37,484 nt of DNA. It comes from DASZKW01 sp035552775 (GTDB lineage Bacteria; Actinomycetota; Acidimicrobiia; Acidimicrobiales; Palsa-688). Below the pieces are notes generated by a model. It was not told the origin of the DNA. It ran no database searches and saw only the letters and a list, made by a program, of their open reading frames with translations. Positions 15,126 to 23,746 of the stretch are shown piece after piece (position 1 is the stretch's first letter; each line of letters starts with the position of its first letter). The position numbers and the translations under genes were made by a program. The stretch is taken from assembly GCA_035552775.1 (NCBI GenBank), contig DASZKW010000057.1, positions 1 through 37,484 on the forward strand. The letters are read 5' to 3'.

Positions 15126-15530
15126 ATGCTCAAGGGCTTCAAGCAGTTCATCCTGCGGGGCAACGTCGTCGACCTTGCCGTGGCCGTGGTGATCGGCGCC
15201 GCGTTCGGCGCCGTCGTCAAGGCGCTCGTGACCGACATCCTCACGCCGATAGTCGCCGCCATATTCGGAGATCCCAACTTCTCCGCCCTCTCCTTCACCA
15301 TCAACGGCAGCCACTTCTCGTACGGAGATCTCATCGACAACGCCATCGCCTTCGCGTCGGTGGCCGCCGCCATCTACTTCTTCGTGGTCGCACCGCTCAA
15401 CGCCCTCAGCGCCCGCCGCGCCCGGGGCCAGGTGCCGGTGGACGAGGTTCCCGAGCCGTCCCCCGAGGCCTTGCTGCTCATCGAGATCCGTGACCTTCTC
15501 GCCCGTCAGCAGGGTTCCGCCAAGGGTTGA
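15126..15530 (+). CDS. mscL: Large-conductance mechanosensitive channel MscL
   Basis: A 134-residue membrane channel that opens on hypo-osmotic shock. The start ATG 15126 has GAGGAG about 8 bp upstream. The N-terminal amphipathic helix and first membrane helix (MLKGFKQFILRGNVVDLAVA, then VVIGAAFGAVVKALVTDI) are classic MscL. A short loop and second helix (IAFASVAAAIYFFVVAPLNA) follow, then a cytoplasmic bundle ending EALLLIEIRDLLA. Length is normal. It converges on the ABC exporter operon. Confidence 0.96.
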   Translation: MLKGFKQFILRGNVVDLAVAVVIGAAFGAVVKALVTDILTPIVAAIFGDPNFSALSFTINGSHFSYGDLIDNAIAFASVAAAIYFFVVAPLNALSARRARGQVPVDEVPEPSPEALLLIEIRDLLARQQGSAKG

Positions 15531-15546
15531 GCCAGTGGCGCCGGCC

Positions 15547-15612
15547 GCCGAGCCCGCCGGCCGGGGGAGCACTCAGCTCCGCCGAGCCCGCCGGCCGGGG
15601 GAGCACTCAGCT
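15547..15612. repeat. Direct repeat of 32 bp, two copies, between mscL and the ABC permease
   Basis: Identical copies at 15547-15578 and 15581-15612 (34-bp period), starting GCCGAGCCCGCCGG and ending CACTCAGCT. The second copy runs into the last codon and stop of the permease gene. GC-rich inverted segments (GCCGGC) within each copy could act as a bidirectional terminator, but there is no T-tract. Confidence 0.85.
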
Positions 15613-16470
15613 GAGGACGCGGTGGCGAAAACCTCTTATGCCCAAGGTGAGGAACACCACGCTGAACGCCACCAGCACCGGGTAGACGATGTAGAGGTGC
15701 ATGTGGGACACGTTGGTCAGTCCCGCCCGCAGCCCCTCGTTGACGTAGATGAGCGGGTTGACGAGCACGAGTATCTGCAACCAGTGGACCCCGCCGATCT
15801 TGACCGCAGCCAGGCGCGTCCACTGGTAGTAGGTCCCGCCCAGGAAGGTGATGGGCAGCACGATGAAGCCGAACATGAGGCCTATGTTGCGGGGCTCGAA
15901 GGCGCATCCGAGCAGCAGCCCGAGCGACGTGAACGCGATGCAGGTGAGGGGCAGCAGGGTGAGGGCGATCCACCAGTGGATGTCGAAGTTGGCCTGCACC
16001 CCCTGGGCGTGTATCACCGCGGCGATCGGGAACACGATCACCGCGGCGATCAGGCCCTGGATCCCCCCGGAGACGATTTTGGCCACCGCCACCAACCACA
16101 CCGGGCACGGGGCTTGCACCCGGTCCTCGATCTCGCGGGTGAAACCGAACTCGGTGGCCAGCTGCAGCGCCACGGCCTGGATGCCCTGGAACATCACCGA
16201 GATCCCGACCACCCCCGGGACCAGGATGGTCGCGAAGGACGCCGACGCGCGCGCCGCCCCCTGGCCCGCGCCGACGGACTGGCCGATCTTGGGGAAGATG
16301 TAGAGGAAAACGAAAACCAGAAGGAACGGCTGGATCAGCACCCGGAGCACGAACTCGACCAGGTGCTTGCGCAGCACCACCAGGTCGCGCAATAGCAGGG
16401 CACCGAGGGCGATCCAGCTGGCGACGGTGGCCGAACGCAGGGGCTTGGCCTCGATACGCCGGCCGGTCAT
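15607..16470 (-). CDS. ABC-2 type transporter permease (DrrB-like)
   Basis: The membrane subunit of an exporter with the ATPase encoded just upstream. ATG 16470 is preferred because GGGGGAG lies 6 bp upstream, giving 287 residues; ATG 16503, overlapping the ATPase stop, would add 11 residues but has a poorly spaced RBS. About six membrane helices are visible, including LIQPFLLVFVFLYIFPKIG and ITFLGGTYYQWT, the latter within the ABC-2 signature region. The ATPase/permease pair resembles daunorubicin-resistance type DrrAB exporters of lipids or hydrophobic drugs; the substrate is unknown. Confidence 0.9.
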   Translation of the reverse strand: MTGRRIEAKPLRSATVASWIALGALLLRDLVVLRKHLVEFVLRVLIQPFLLVFVFLYIFPKIGQSVGAGQGAARASASFATILVPGVVGISVMFQGIQAVALQLATEFGFTREIEDRVQAPCPVWLVAVAKIVSGGIQGLIAAVIVFPIAAVIHAQGVQANFDIHWWIALTLLPLTCIAFTSLGLLLGCAFEPRNIGLMFGFIVLPITFLGGTYYQWTRLAAVKIGGVHWLQILVLVNPLIYVNEGLRAGLTNVSHMHLYIVYPVLVAFSVVFLTLGIRGFRHRVLS

Positions 16471-16502
16471 GGGCAGCTCCCCCGTTGAAAGGGCGTTAGC
16501 CA

Positions 16503-17492
16503 TCAGTCGCGCAGGTCCTTCCCGGTCAGGTTGATGAACACGGTCTCGAGCGTCGGCTCTGTCACCGACAGGTCGGCGACGTCGAAGCCCCCGGCGACGG
16601 CGGCGCCGAGCACCCGGGGCAACAGGCCCGATCCCCCGGTGACGTGCAACTCGACGCCGCCGTCGACGTTGCGGGTCCGGGTGGCTCCGTCGACCTCCCG
16701 CTCGAGCAGGGCGGCGAGGACGGAGGGATCCCCGGGCGCCTTCACGGTGACGATGGTGTCGGCGCCGACGCTGGCCTTGAGTGCGGCGGGGGTGTCGAGG
16801 GCGAGGATCCTGCCGTGGTCCATGATCGCCACACGGGCGCAGAGCTGGTCGGCCTCCTCCATGTAGTGGGTGGTGAGCAGGATGGTCTGCCCGTCGCCGT
16901 TGAGCTCGCCCAGGATCTCCCACAGCGAAAGGCGGCTCTGGGGGTCGAGGCCGGCGGTGGGCTCGTCCAAGAAGAGCACGGCGGGGCGGTGGAAGATGGC
17001 CCGGGCGACCATGAGCCGCTGTGCCATGCCCCCCGACAGGGCGTAGACCGAGGCCTTGGCCCACTTCGTCAGGTGGAATTTCTCCAGCATCTCGTCGGCC
17101 ACCTGCCGGCACTCCTTGGCCGCCATCCCGAACAGGCGGCCGTGGAAGTAGAGGTTCTCCCAGCAGTTGAGCTGGCGGTCGAGGGTGTTCTGCTGGGACA
17201 CCACGCCTATGAGCTGCTTGGCCAGCGCCGGGTGGGCGACGACATCGATGTCGCCCACCGTCGCCGATCCCGACGAGGGGATGACGCGGGCGGTGAGCAT
17301 GCCCGCGGTGGTGGTCTTGCCCGCCCCGTTGGGCCCCAGCAGCCCGAATATCTCGCCGGCGCCGACGACGAGGTCGAGGCTGTCGACGGCCTTGAAATCG
17401 GTGCCCGGGTAGGTCTTTGTCAGCTCCACGGTACGGATGATCTCCCGTACGGAGTACGCACGGTCAGCACCCGCCGGCGCGACGATCGTCAA
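16503..17492 (-). CDS. ABC-2 transporter ATP-binding protein (DrrA-like)
   Basis: 329 residues from TTG 17492, which overlaps the glnE stop (TTGA) and has AAGGAG at ideal distance. Walker A is GPNGAGKTT, the signature LSGGMAQRL, and Walker B VLFLDEPTAGLDP followed by the switch His (TTHYMEEAD). The C-terminal extension (VTEPTLETVFINLTGKDLRD) is typical of DrrA-type ATPases. It powers the adjacent permease. It sits in the same transcription unit as glnE, though a functional link with nitrogen control is not evident. Confidence 0.93.
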   Translation of the reverse strand: MTIVAPAGADRAYSVREIIRTVELTKTYPGTDFKAVDSLDLVVGAGEIFGLLGPNGAGKTTTAGMLTARVIPSSGSATVGDIDVVAHPALAKQLIGVVSQQNTLDRQLNCWENLYFHGRLFGMAAKECRQVADEMLEKFHLTKWAKASVYALSGGMAQRLMVARAIFHRPAVLFLDEPTAGLDPQSRLSLWEILGELNGDGQTILLTTHYMEEADQLCARVAIMDHGRILALDTPAALKASVGADTIVTVKAPGDPSVLAALLEREVDGATRTRNVDGGVELHVTGGSGLLPRVLGAAVAGGFDVADLSVTEPTLETVFINLTGKDLRD

Positions 17493-20269
17493 TGGCGTGC
17501 TCCTTGGTCCTTGCGGTCGGGATCACCGTAGAACACCCGCTCCACCACGCGCCGGGCCCGGCGGGTGAGCCGGCGGTATTCGTCGCGCAGGCCGCTCGGC
17601 GATTCGTTCAGGCTGCGAGCCAGGACGCTCAAGTGGCGGCCGGTGGCAGGCAGGGCGTCGCCGGGCATTCCCCGCACCAGGTAGAGGCGGTTGCGGGTCG
17701 CCTCGCAGAACCGGTAGGCGTCGATCAGCACGTCGGCGTCGCCGGGGTCGAGCACGCCGGCGCCGGCGAGGGCGCCGAGCGCCTCGACGGTGCCAGTCGC
17801 CTTTATCCCGTGGCCGAGTTGGAGCAGCTGCGCCGTCCACTCGACGTCGGACAGAGAGCCCCGACCGAGCTTCAGGTGGAACTGGGGGTCCTCGCCGGCG
17901 GGGATGCGCTCGCGCTCGATGCGGGCCTTCATGCGCCGGATCTCACGCTCCGCCTCGGCGCTGAACGGCGTCCCCCACACGAACTCGTCGGCCACCGCCG
18001 CGAAGCGCTCACCGACGGCGGGGTCGCCTGCGACGAAACGGCCGCGGAGGAGGGCCTGGCGTTCCCAGACCTGGGCCCAGCGGCGGTAGTAGTTGGCGTA
18101 GGCGTCGACGCTGCGGGCCACGGGTCCCTGGCGCCCCTCGGGGCGCAGGCCGACGTCCAAGGAGTACAGGCGCACGGCCGGGGTAGCCCCGTTGACGTGG
18201 CGCAGCAGCGACGCCGCCGCCGCTTCCCCCGCCCGGGCCGCGGCGGCCGCGGCGGGGCCGGCCGCCGCCGCTTCGCTTTCCCCTCCCTGGAACACGAACA
18301 GCACGTCGAGATCGGAGGCGTAGGCCATTTCGGCGCCGCCCAGGCGGCCCATCCCGATCACCGCGAAAGGCACCTGGGGGTCGGCGGCCATCACCGCCTG
18401 GGTCAGGACGGCGGCTGCCACGTCGGTCAGGGCGCGCCCGGTGCCGTCGACTCTGTCGAGGCCGAGCACGTCGCGCGCCGCCACGCGCAGCACCTCGCCC
18501 GACTTCCAGTAGCGCAGGCCCTCCCAGCGGGCCCCGGGGCCGGAGCGCCACGCCAGCGCCCGCCCCGCTCGCTCCTCCAGGTCGGCGCGGGTGCGGGCGA
18601 CGAGCGTGTGCCCGTCGGCGAGGCCGGCGAGGGAGTCGGGGTGGCGTTCGAGCTCCCTCACCAGCAGCGGGCCGGTGCCGAGCAGGGTGCACAGCTGGCG
18701 GGCCCCCTCAGGCGACTCCCGGAACACCGAGATCAGCCGGCCCCGGCGGTGGTCGCCGGTGGCCAGGCTGCGCAGGCCCAGCAGTCCGAGGTCGGGATCG
18801 GCGGCGTGGGACAGCCACTCGAGCAGCAGCGGCAGCAGGTGGGACATGAGCGCCGAGCCTCGGGACAGGCCGCGGGTGAGCTCGTGCACGGCTTGGCGGG
18901 TGCGCTCCGCGTCGGTGAAACCGAAGGCGGCGAGGCGTTCGGCGACCGCCTCCGGCGACAGGCCGGGGGCGGCCGCAGCGGGCGCCCCGTCGACGCCCGG
19001 CCCGGTGAACGCCTCGAGGAGGGGGCGGAAGAAGAGGCGCTCGTGGATGGAACGCACGGTGGCCTGGTGGCGCCGTAGCCGTTCGTCGAACGCCGCCGCC
19101 GCGGTGGCCGCCGCCGTGCCCCGGAAGCCGAGGACCCGTGCCAGCCGGGTGCGCGCCGCGGCGTCGGCGGGCAGGGCGTGGACCTGCTGGTCCTCCCACA
19201 GCTGGAGACGGTGCTCGACGGTGCGCAGGAAGCGGTAGGCCCCCGCCAGGGCGTCGGCATCGTCGCCGGTCACGTAGCCGCCGGCGGCGAGGGCGCCCAG
19301 GGCGGCGAGGGTGGTGGGCGATCGCAGCGCCGGGTCGGCCCGCCCGTGCACGAGTTGGAGGAGTTGGACGGCGAACTCGATGTCGCGGATCCCGCCCCGA
19401 CCAAGCTTGAGCTCGCGCTCGGTCAGCCCCGCCCGGGCCACCTCTCCCTCGGCCCGCGCCTTCATGGCCCGCACCTGGCGCAGTTCCTCGGCGCCGAAGG
19501 GGCGACCCCAGACCCGTTGGGCGGCGGCGTCCTCGAAGCGGGCCCCGAGCTTGGCGTCGCCGGCCACGGCCCGAGCCTTCAGCAGCGCCTGGAACTCCCA
19601 CGTGTCGGCCCAGCGGTCCCAGTACGCCTCGTAGGACTCGAGCGAGCGGACCAGCGGGCCGCTGCGGCCCTCGGGGCGCAGGTCGAGGTCGACGCGCCAG
19701 CACTGGCGGGCCACATCGAGCACGGCGCGGGGGTCGCCCGCAGCCGTATCGGGTTGGCTCGGGCCGACGAGGAGGATATCGATGTCGCTGGCGTAGTTGA
19801 GCTCCCTGCCCCCAAGCTTGCCCATCCCGATCACCGCCAGGTCCGCCGTCTCGGCTCCCGGTCCGGCGCCGAGGACCACCGCGGTGGCGAGGACGTCGCC
19901 GGCCAGGCCGGCCAGCGCGGCGCCAACCGCTTCGAGGGCGTCCACGCCGAGCAGGTCCCGGGCCGCGATGCGCAGTGTCTCGAGCCGCTTCCAGCGGGCC
20001 AGGGCCGCCGGGCTCCCCTGGTGGTCGGCGAGAGGGACCCGCATGTCGAGATGGGCGAGGACGTCGAGGGCCACAGGGTCGGTGGCGCAAACCCTCCCGA
20101 GGTAGGGGCTGGCGGCGACGACGGTGACCAGGGTGTGGGTGAGCCCGGCGTCGCCGGCAAGGAGCTCGCCGGCCTCGGCGCGCACCGAGGTCAGGCGGTC
20201 GACTGCGGCGCCGGCCGCGGCGGGGTCGGCGGAGCGTTCTACCTCGGCGACGATCGCCGGCCAGTTCAC
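17489..20269 (-). CDS. glnE: Bifunctional glutamine-synthetase adenylyltransferase / deadenylase
   Basis: Modifies glutamine synthetase by adding or removing AMP according to nitrogen status. 926 residues from GTG 20269 (GGGAG about 9 bp upstream). Two nucleotidyltransferase domains are present, each with its metal-binding motif: N-terminal GMGKLGGRELNYASDIDILL (deadenylylation) and C-terminal GMGRLGGAEMAYASDLDVLF (adenylylation). Each is followed by the helical motif LGRGGIRDIEF or LGRGSLSDVEW. Length is normal. After the second motif there is an Ala/Gly-rich insertion (GPAAAAAARAGEAAAA) that looks like lineage-specific low complexity. The ABC exporter genes follow with a 4-bp overlap. Confidence 0.95.
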   Translation of the reverse strand: MNWPAIVAEVERSADPAAAGAAVDRLTSVRAEAGELLAGDAGLTHTLVTVVAASPYLGRVCATDPVALDVLAHLDMRVPLADHQGSPAALARWKRLETLRIAARDLLGVDALEAVGAALAGLAGDVLATAVVLGAGPGAETADLAVIGMGKLGGRELNYASDIDILLVGPSQPDTAAGDPRAVLDVARQCWRVDLDLRPEGRSGPLVRSLESYEAYWDRWADTWEFQALLKARAVAGDAKLGARFEDAAAQRVWGRPFGAEELRQVRAMKARAEGEVARAGLTERELKLGRGGIRDIEFAVQLLQLVHGRADPALRSPTTLAALGALAAGGYVTGDDADALAGAYRFLRTVEHRLQLWEDQQVHALPADAAARTRLARVLGFRGTAAATAAAAFDERLRRHQATVRSIHERLFFRPLLEAFTGPGVDGAPAAAAPGLSPEAVAERLAAFGFTDAERTRQAVHELTRGLSRGSALMSHLLPLLLEWLSHAADPDLGLLGLRSLATGDHRRGRLISVFRESPEGARQLCTLLGTGPLLVRELERHPDSLAGLADGHTLVARTRADLEERAGRALAWRSGPGARWEGLRYWKSGEVLRVAARDVLGLDRVDGTGRALTDVAAAVLTQAVMAADPQVPFAVIGMGRLGGAEMAYASDLDVLFVFQGGESEAAAAGPAAAAAARAGEAAAASLLRHVNGATPAVRLYSLDVGLRPEGRQGPVARSVDAYANYYRRWAQVWERQALLRGRFVAGDPAVGERFAAVADEFVWGTPFSAEAEREIRRMKARIERERIPAGEDPQFHLKLGRGSLSDVEWTAQLLQLGHGIKATGTVEALGALAGAGVLDPGDADVLIDAYRFCEATRNRLYLVRGMPGDALPATGRHLSVLARSLNESPSGLRDEYRRLTRRARRVVERVFYGDPDRKDQGARH

Positions 20270-20386
20270 GGATCGAGTCTCCCACCGGTGGCGGCGCGAG
20301 CGGTCCTAGGACCGTGGCCCTCGCTCCAAGGGCCTCTCGGGGCGGGGTGCGGTGGGTGCAGGCAACACTGAGAGCTCCCAGCCACC

Positions 20387-20392
20387 TAGCCT
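20387..20392 (+). promoter_or_regulatory. -10 element, probably leaderless or very short leader
   Basis: TAGCCT ends 9 bp before ATG 20402; no Shine-Dalgarno is visible. Inference from spacing. Confidence 0.35.
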
Positions 20393-20401
20393 TCTGGGCC
20401 G

Positions 20402-21244
20402 ATGCTCGATCTTCCCCTCCCCGCCGACCTGCGGCGGCCTGGCAGGGACCCCTTCCTCAGCGACGAGCCGCGCCGGCGCCCCCCTCCCTCCTGGCTCCAG
20501 CGCCTGGCCGTCGTCGGCGTCGTCGTCGCCCTGGCGGCCGGAATCGCGGGAGCCGCCACCGTCAAGAAGAAGACGGGACATCCGGCGACGCTGTCGACCG
20601 AGCCTGCCAGCCAGCGCCTCGCCGGCCGCATGCTCGCGTCCGGTGACCTGGCCGGCGGGTGGACGCTTTACGGTTCGGTCAACAACGCGCCTGCGGGCCA
20701 CGACGCGTTCGGGGGGGCGTCGCCCCTCCTGCCCGGGTGCCTGGGCGGTGCCCCGGACCGGGGCCGGATGGCGGAGGCCGAGGTCGAGCTGATCGACGGG
20801 CCCTCCGCGGTGCCGGCCCTCGACGAGGCGGTCGCCGAGCTGCCCGGGGACCAGGCTTCGAGCGCTTTTGCCGCCGTGGCCTCCGAGATGTCCGCTTGTG
20901 ACCGGGCGGCCACGCCCAGCCCCACAGCCACCACCGCGGCCACGACCACCACGACGGCCCGGACGGCCCGGGGGACGACCAAGACGGCCACCACCAATAC
21001 GACGAGCACGACCGCCACCACGTTGCCCGCCACCCGCATCGTCAGGCTGTCGTTGCCGGCGGTGGGCGACCAGTCGGCGGCGTGGCAGGTGACCCAACCG
21101 AGCGCCGGCCACGCCGCCAGCGCAGTACTACTCGTCGTGAGGCGCGCCAACGATCTCGTCCTGGTCATCTACGGCTCGTTCGGCGACCCGCAGCCCGGGG
21201 TGGTCCTGCCGTTCGCTCGCACGGCCGTGGCCAAGCTCGGCTGA
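20402..21244 (+). CDS. Membrane-anchored extracellular protein with Thr-rich linker, unknown function
   Basis: 280 residues. A proline/arginine-rich cytoplasmic N-terminus (1-32) is followed by one membrane helix (LAVVGVVVALAAGIAGAATV) and an extracellular part. The outer region splits into two half-domains joined by a Thr/Ala-rich linker of about 45 residues (for example TTAATTTTTARTARGTTK). The layout resembles PknH-type sensor domains or lipoprotein-like surface proteins of actinobacteria: two cysteines occur in the outer region (LLPGCLGG and MSACDRA) and could form a disulfide. I do not recognise the family. It is divergent from glnE and followed 33 bp later by nadE. Confidence 0.75.
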   Translation: MLDLPLPADLRRPGRDPFLSDEPRRRPPPSWLQRLAVVGVVVALAAGIAGAATVKKKTGHPATLSTEPASQRLAGRMLASGDLAGGWTLYGSVNNAPAGHDAFGGASPLLPGCLGGAPDRGRMAEAEVELIDGPSAVPALDEAVAELPGDQASSAFAAVASEMSACDRAATPSPTATTAATTTTTARTARGTTKTATTNTTSTTATTLPATRIVRLSLPAVGDQSAAWQVTQPSAGHAASAVLLVVRRANDLVLVIYGSFGDPQPGVVLPFARTAVAKLG

Positions 21245-21263
21245 AACCGTCCCACCCTCGGCG

Positions 21264-21269
21264 TACGCT
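21264..21269 (+). promoter_or_regulatory. -10 element of nadE, leaderless spacing
   Basis: TACGCT stands 8 bp before ATG 21278 with no Shine-Dalgarno between. This fits leaderless transcription; no good -35 was found. Confidence 0.4.
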
Positions 21270-21277
21270 CGGCACCG

Positions 21278-22996
21278 ATGACCCGCCTGCGTGTCGCCCT
21301 GTGCCAGATAAACACGGTGGTCGGCGATCTGGAGGGCAACGCCGGCCGTATCGTCGATGCCCTCGGCGCCGCCGACGACGCGGGGGCCGACGTGGCGGTG
21401 TTCCCCGAGCTGGCCGTCACCGGGTACCCGCCCGAGGACCTGCTCCTGAAACCCGGCTTCGTGGCCGACAACATCGCCGCCCTGGCCAAAGTGGCGGCGG
21501 CGACCGCAGACGGGGGTTGTGCCGCGGTGGTCGGCTTCGTCGACGCCGGCAGAGACCTGCACAACGCGGCCGCGGTGTGCGCCGGAGGGGAGGTGCGCGG
21601 CGTGTACCGCAAGCAGGAGCTGCCCAACTACGGGGTCTTCGACGAGGCTCGCTACTTCGCCGCGGGACGGGGGGCCGAAGAGCTGTACCTGATAGCCGGG
21701 GTACGGGTGGGGCTGTCGGTGTGCGAGGACGCTTGGGACCCGTCGGGCGCAATCGCCACCCAGGCCGGTGCCGGCGCCGAGCTGATGGTCAACATCAACG
21801 CTTCGCCGTACTACGCCCACCGGGGGCGCGAGCGCGAGCGCATGCTCGCCACCCGCGCCGCTGACGCCTCGTGCCCGCTGGTCTACGTGAACGTGGTCGG
21901 CGGCCAGGACGAGCTGGTCTTCGACGGAGCCTCGCTGGTCTTCGACGGCGACGGACGAAAGCTGGCGGCCCTCGCCCAGTTCGACGAGGAGGTGGCGGCC
22001 CTCGACGTCGACGTGGCCCCCGTTTACCGCAAGCGACTCCTCGACCCCCGGGGGCGTCATCTCGGCCCGCCACTGCCCGTGGTGACGATCACCGACAAGC
22101 CCCGCAACCCGGTGGGGACGCCGCGCCTCGACCACGCCCCGCCTCGACGGCTCGGCAGCGAGGAGGAGGTCTACCGGGCCCTGGAACTCGGAACCCGCGA
22201 CTACGTGGTGAAAAACGGCTTCTCCGACGTGGTCATCGGGCTGTCGGGCGGCATCGACTCGTCCATTGTGGCGGCGGTCGCCGTCGACGCCCTCGGCGCC
22301 GGCCACGTCCACGGGGTGTCGATGCCGTCGCGCTACTCCACCGGGCACTCGGTGAGTGACGCCGAGGCGCTGGCCGGATCTCTCGGCATCGACTACCGCA
22401 CCGTTGCCATCGAGGCCGCCCACGCCGCCCTGCTCGACATGCTGGCGCCGTCGTTCGCCGGCCGGGAGCCGGACATCACCGAGGAAAACCTCCAGTCGCG
22501 CATCCGGGGCACCGTCCTCATGGCGCTGTCCAACAAGTTCGGGTGGCTGGTGCTCACGACGGGCAACAAGAGCGAGGCGGCGGTCGGCTACTCGACCCTG
22601 TACGGCGACACGGCGGGAGGTTTCGCGGTCATCAGGGACGTGCCCAAGACCCTGGTGTACCGCCTGGCACGGTGGCGCAACCAGCAGCCGGGGGGCGCCA
22701 TCCCCACCGCCGTGCTCACAAAGGCGCCGTCGGCGGAGCTGCGCCCGGACCAGCGCGACGACGAGAGCCTGCCACCCTACGAGGTCCTCGACCCGGTCCT
22801 GGAGGCGTACGTGGAGGGCGACCTGACGGCAGCCGAGCTGGTCGAGGCGGGCTTCGACCCCGACGTCGTGCACCGGGTGGTCCGCCTGGTGGACCTGGCC
22901 GAATACAAACGGCGCCAAACCCCACCAGGGGTGCGCGTGACGCCCAAGGCGTTCGGGAAGGACCGCAGAGTGCCGATCACCAATCACTACAGTTAG
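21278..22996 (+). CDS. nadE: Glutamine-dependent NAD+ synthetase
   Basis: Makes NAD+ from nicotinic acid adenine dinucleotide, ATP and glutamine. 572 residues. The N-terminal nitrilase-like glutaminase carries its triad: Glu44 (FPELAVTGYPPEDL), Lys112 (YRKQELPNYGVFDE) and Cys149 (SVCEDAWDP). The C-terminal synthetase has the P-loop SGGIDSS near residue 325 and the TTGNKSEAAVGYSTLYGD motif. It is complete. Its length is typical of bacterial two-domain enzymes rather than the longer mycobacterial form. The stop codon lies inside a TAGAAT hexamer that may serve as -10 for the following tetR. Confidence 0.96.
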   Translation: MTRLRVALCQINTVVGDLEGNAGRIVDALGAADDAGADVAVFPELAVTGYPPEDLLLKPGFVADNIAALAKVAAATADGGCAAVVGFVDAGRDLHNAAAVCAGGEVRGVYRKQELPNYGVFDEARYFAAGRGAEELYLIAGVRVGLSVCEDAWDPSGAIATQAGAGAELMVNINASPYYAHRGRERERMLATRAADASCPLVYVNVVGGQDELVFDGASLVFDGDGRKLAALAQFDEEVAALDVDVAPVYRKRLLDPRGRHLGPPLPVVTITDKPRNPVGTPRLDHAPPRRLGSEEEVYRALELGTRDYVVKNGFSDVVIGLSGGIDSSIVAAVAVDALGAGHVHGVSMPSRYSTGHSVSDAEALAGSLGIDYRTVAIEAAHAALLDMLAPSFAGREPDITEENLQSRIRGTVLMALSNKFGWLVLTTGNKSEAAVGYSTLYGDTAGGFAVIRDVPKTLVYRLARWRNQQPGGAIPTAVLTKAPSAELRPDQRDDESLPPYEVLDPVLEAYVEGDLTAAELVEAGFDPDVVHRVVRLVDLAEYKRRQTPPGVRVTPKAFGKDRRVPITNHYS

Positions 22997-22999
22997 AAT
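22994..22999 (+). promoter_or_regulatory. Possible -10 element for the tetR operon
   Basis: TAGAAT overlaps the nadE stop. It would start transcription near 23006, about 40 bp before the tetR GTG. No -35 of quality is seen. Confidence 0.3.
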
Positions 23000-23044
23000 G
23001 CCGGCGTGGGGAAAGGGGCGGCCGGCCGCCGCCGGACCTGAGCG

Positions 23045-23746
23045 GTGCCGTCCCGTCCGGTGGCTGGCCCAACCGTGACCCGCCACCCGCCGGGCACCGA
23101 AGGTCGCCCCCCCGTCGAGGCATCCGGGGGGCGCCGCACGCGTGCGAGGAGGGGAGAGGGCGCCCTGCTGCGCGAGGACATCCTGGCCGCCACCGAGGCC
23201 CTCCTTCTCGACAGCGGCGACACGTCGTCGCTTTCCATCCGGGCCATCGCCGCCGCGGTGGGCGTCACCCCGCCGTCGATCTACCTTCATTTCGCCGACC
23301 GCAACGAGTTGATCTTCGCCGTGTGCGACAGGCGCTGGCGAGACCTCGAGGCGCGCCTGGAGGTGGCCGCCGCCGGTGGCGCCGACCCCGTCGAACGGGT
23401 CATCCGCCGGGGCCGTGCCTACGTGGAGTTCGGCCTCAGCCACCCCGAGCATTACCGGGTGCTGCTCATGAGCAGGGACACAGACATCCCGGGGCGCTAC
23501 GCCGACCAGGCCCTTCTCACCCAGCGCCTCGGTTTCGATCCTCTCGTCGCCGACCTGCGGGCGGCCATGGAGGCCGGCACCCTCAGCCCGGGCGACCCCG
23601 ACGAGTTGTGTGTGGTGCTGTTCAGCGCCGTGCACGGGCTCACCTCGCTGCTGGTCACCAAGGCGGCCTTCGACTGGCCCCCCGTCGAGCGCCTCGTGGA
23701 CCGACTCGTGTCCACCCTGCTGTTCGGCCTCGCCCCCCGGCCGTGA
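23045..23746 (+). CDS. TetR-family transcriptional regulator
   Basis: 233 residues from GTG 23045; GTG at residue 11 is an alternative and no clear RBS decides. The first 30 residues are basic and disordered. The DNA-binding domain (about 40-90) shows LREDILAATEALLLDSG, then SLSIRAIAAAVGVTPPSIYL and HFADRNELIFAV, the TetR helix-turn-helix. The ligand domain ends LVDRLVSTLLFGLAP and resembles the TetR C-terminal class with the DELCVVLFSAVHGL motif. It overlaps the next gene by GTGA, so the two are coexpressed. Confidence 0.92.
   Translation: MPSRPVAGPTVTRHPPGTEGRPPVEASGGRRTRARRGEGALLREDILAATEALLLDSGDTSSLSIRAIAAAVGVTPPSIYLHFADRNELIFAVCDRRWRDLEARLEVAAAGGADPVERVIRRGRAYVEFGLSHPEHYRVLLMSRDTDIPGRYADQALLTQRLGFDPLVADLRAAMEAGTLSPGDPDELCVVLFSAVHGLTSLLVTKAAFDWPPVERLVDRLVSTLLFGLAPRP

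Noticed and set aside
21128..23635. 835-codon minus-strand frame opposite nadE and tetR
   Set aside because: Antisense shadow; the plus strand encodes complete enzymes with catalytic motifs.
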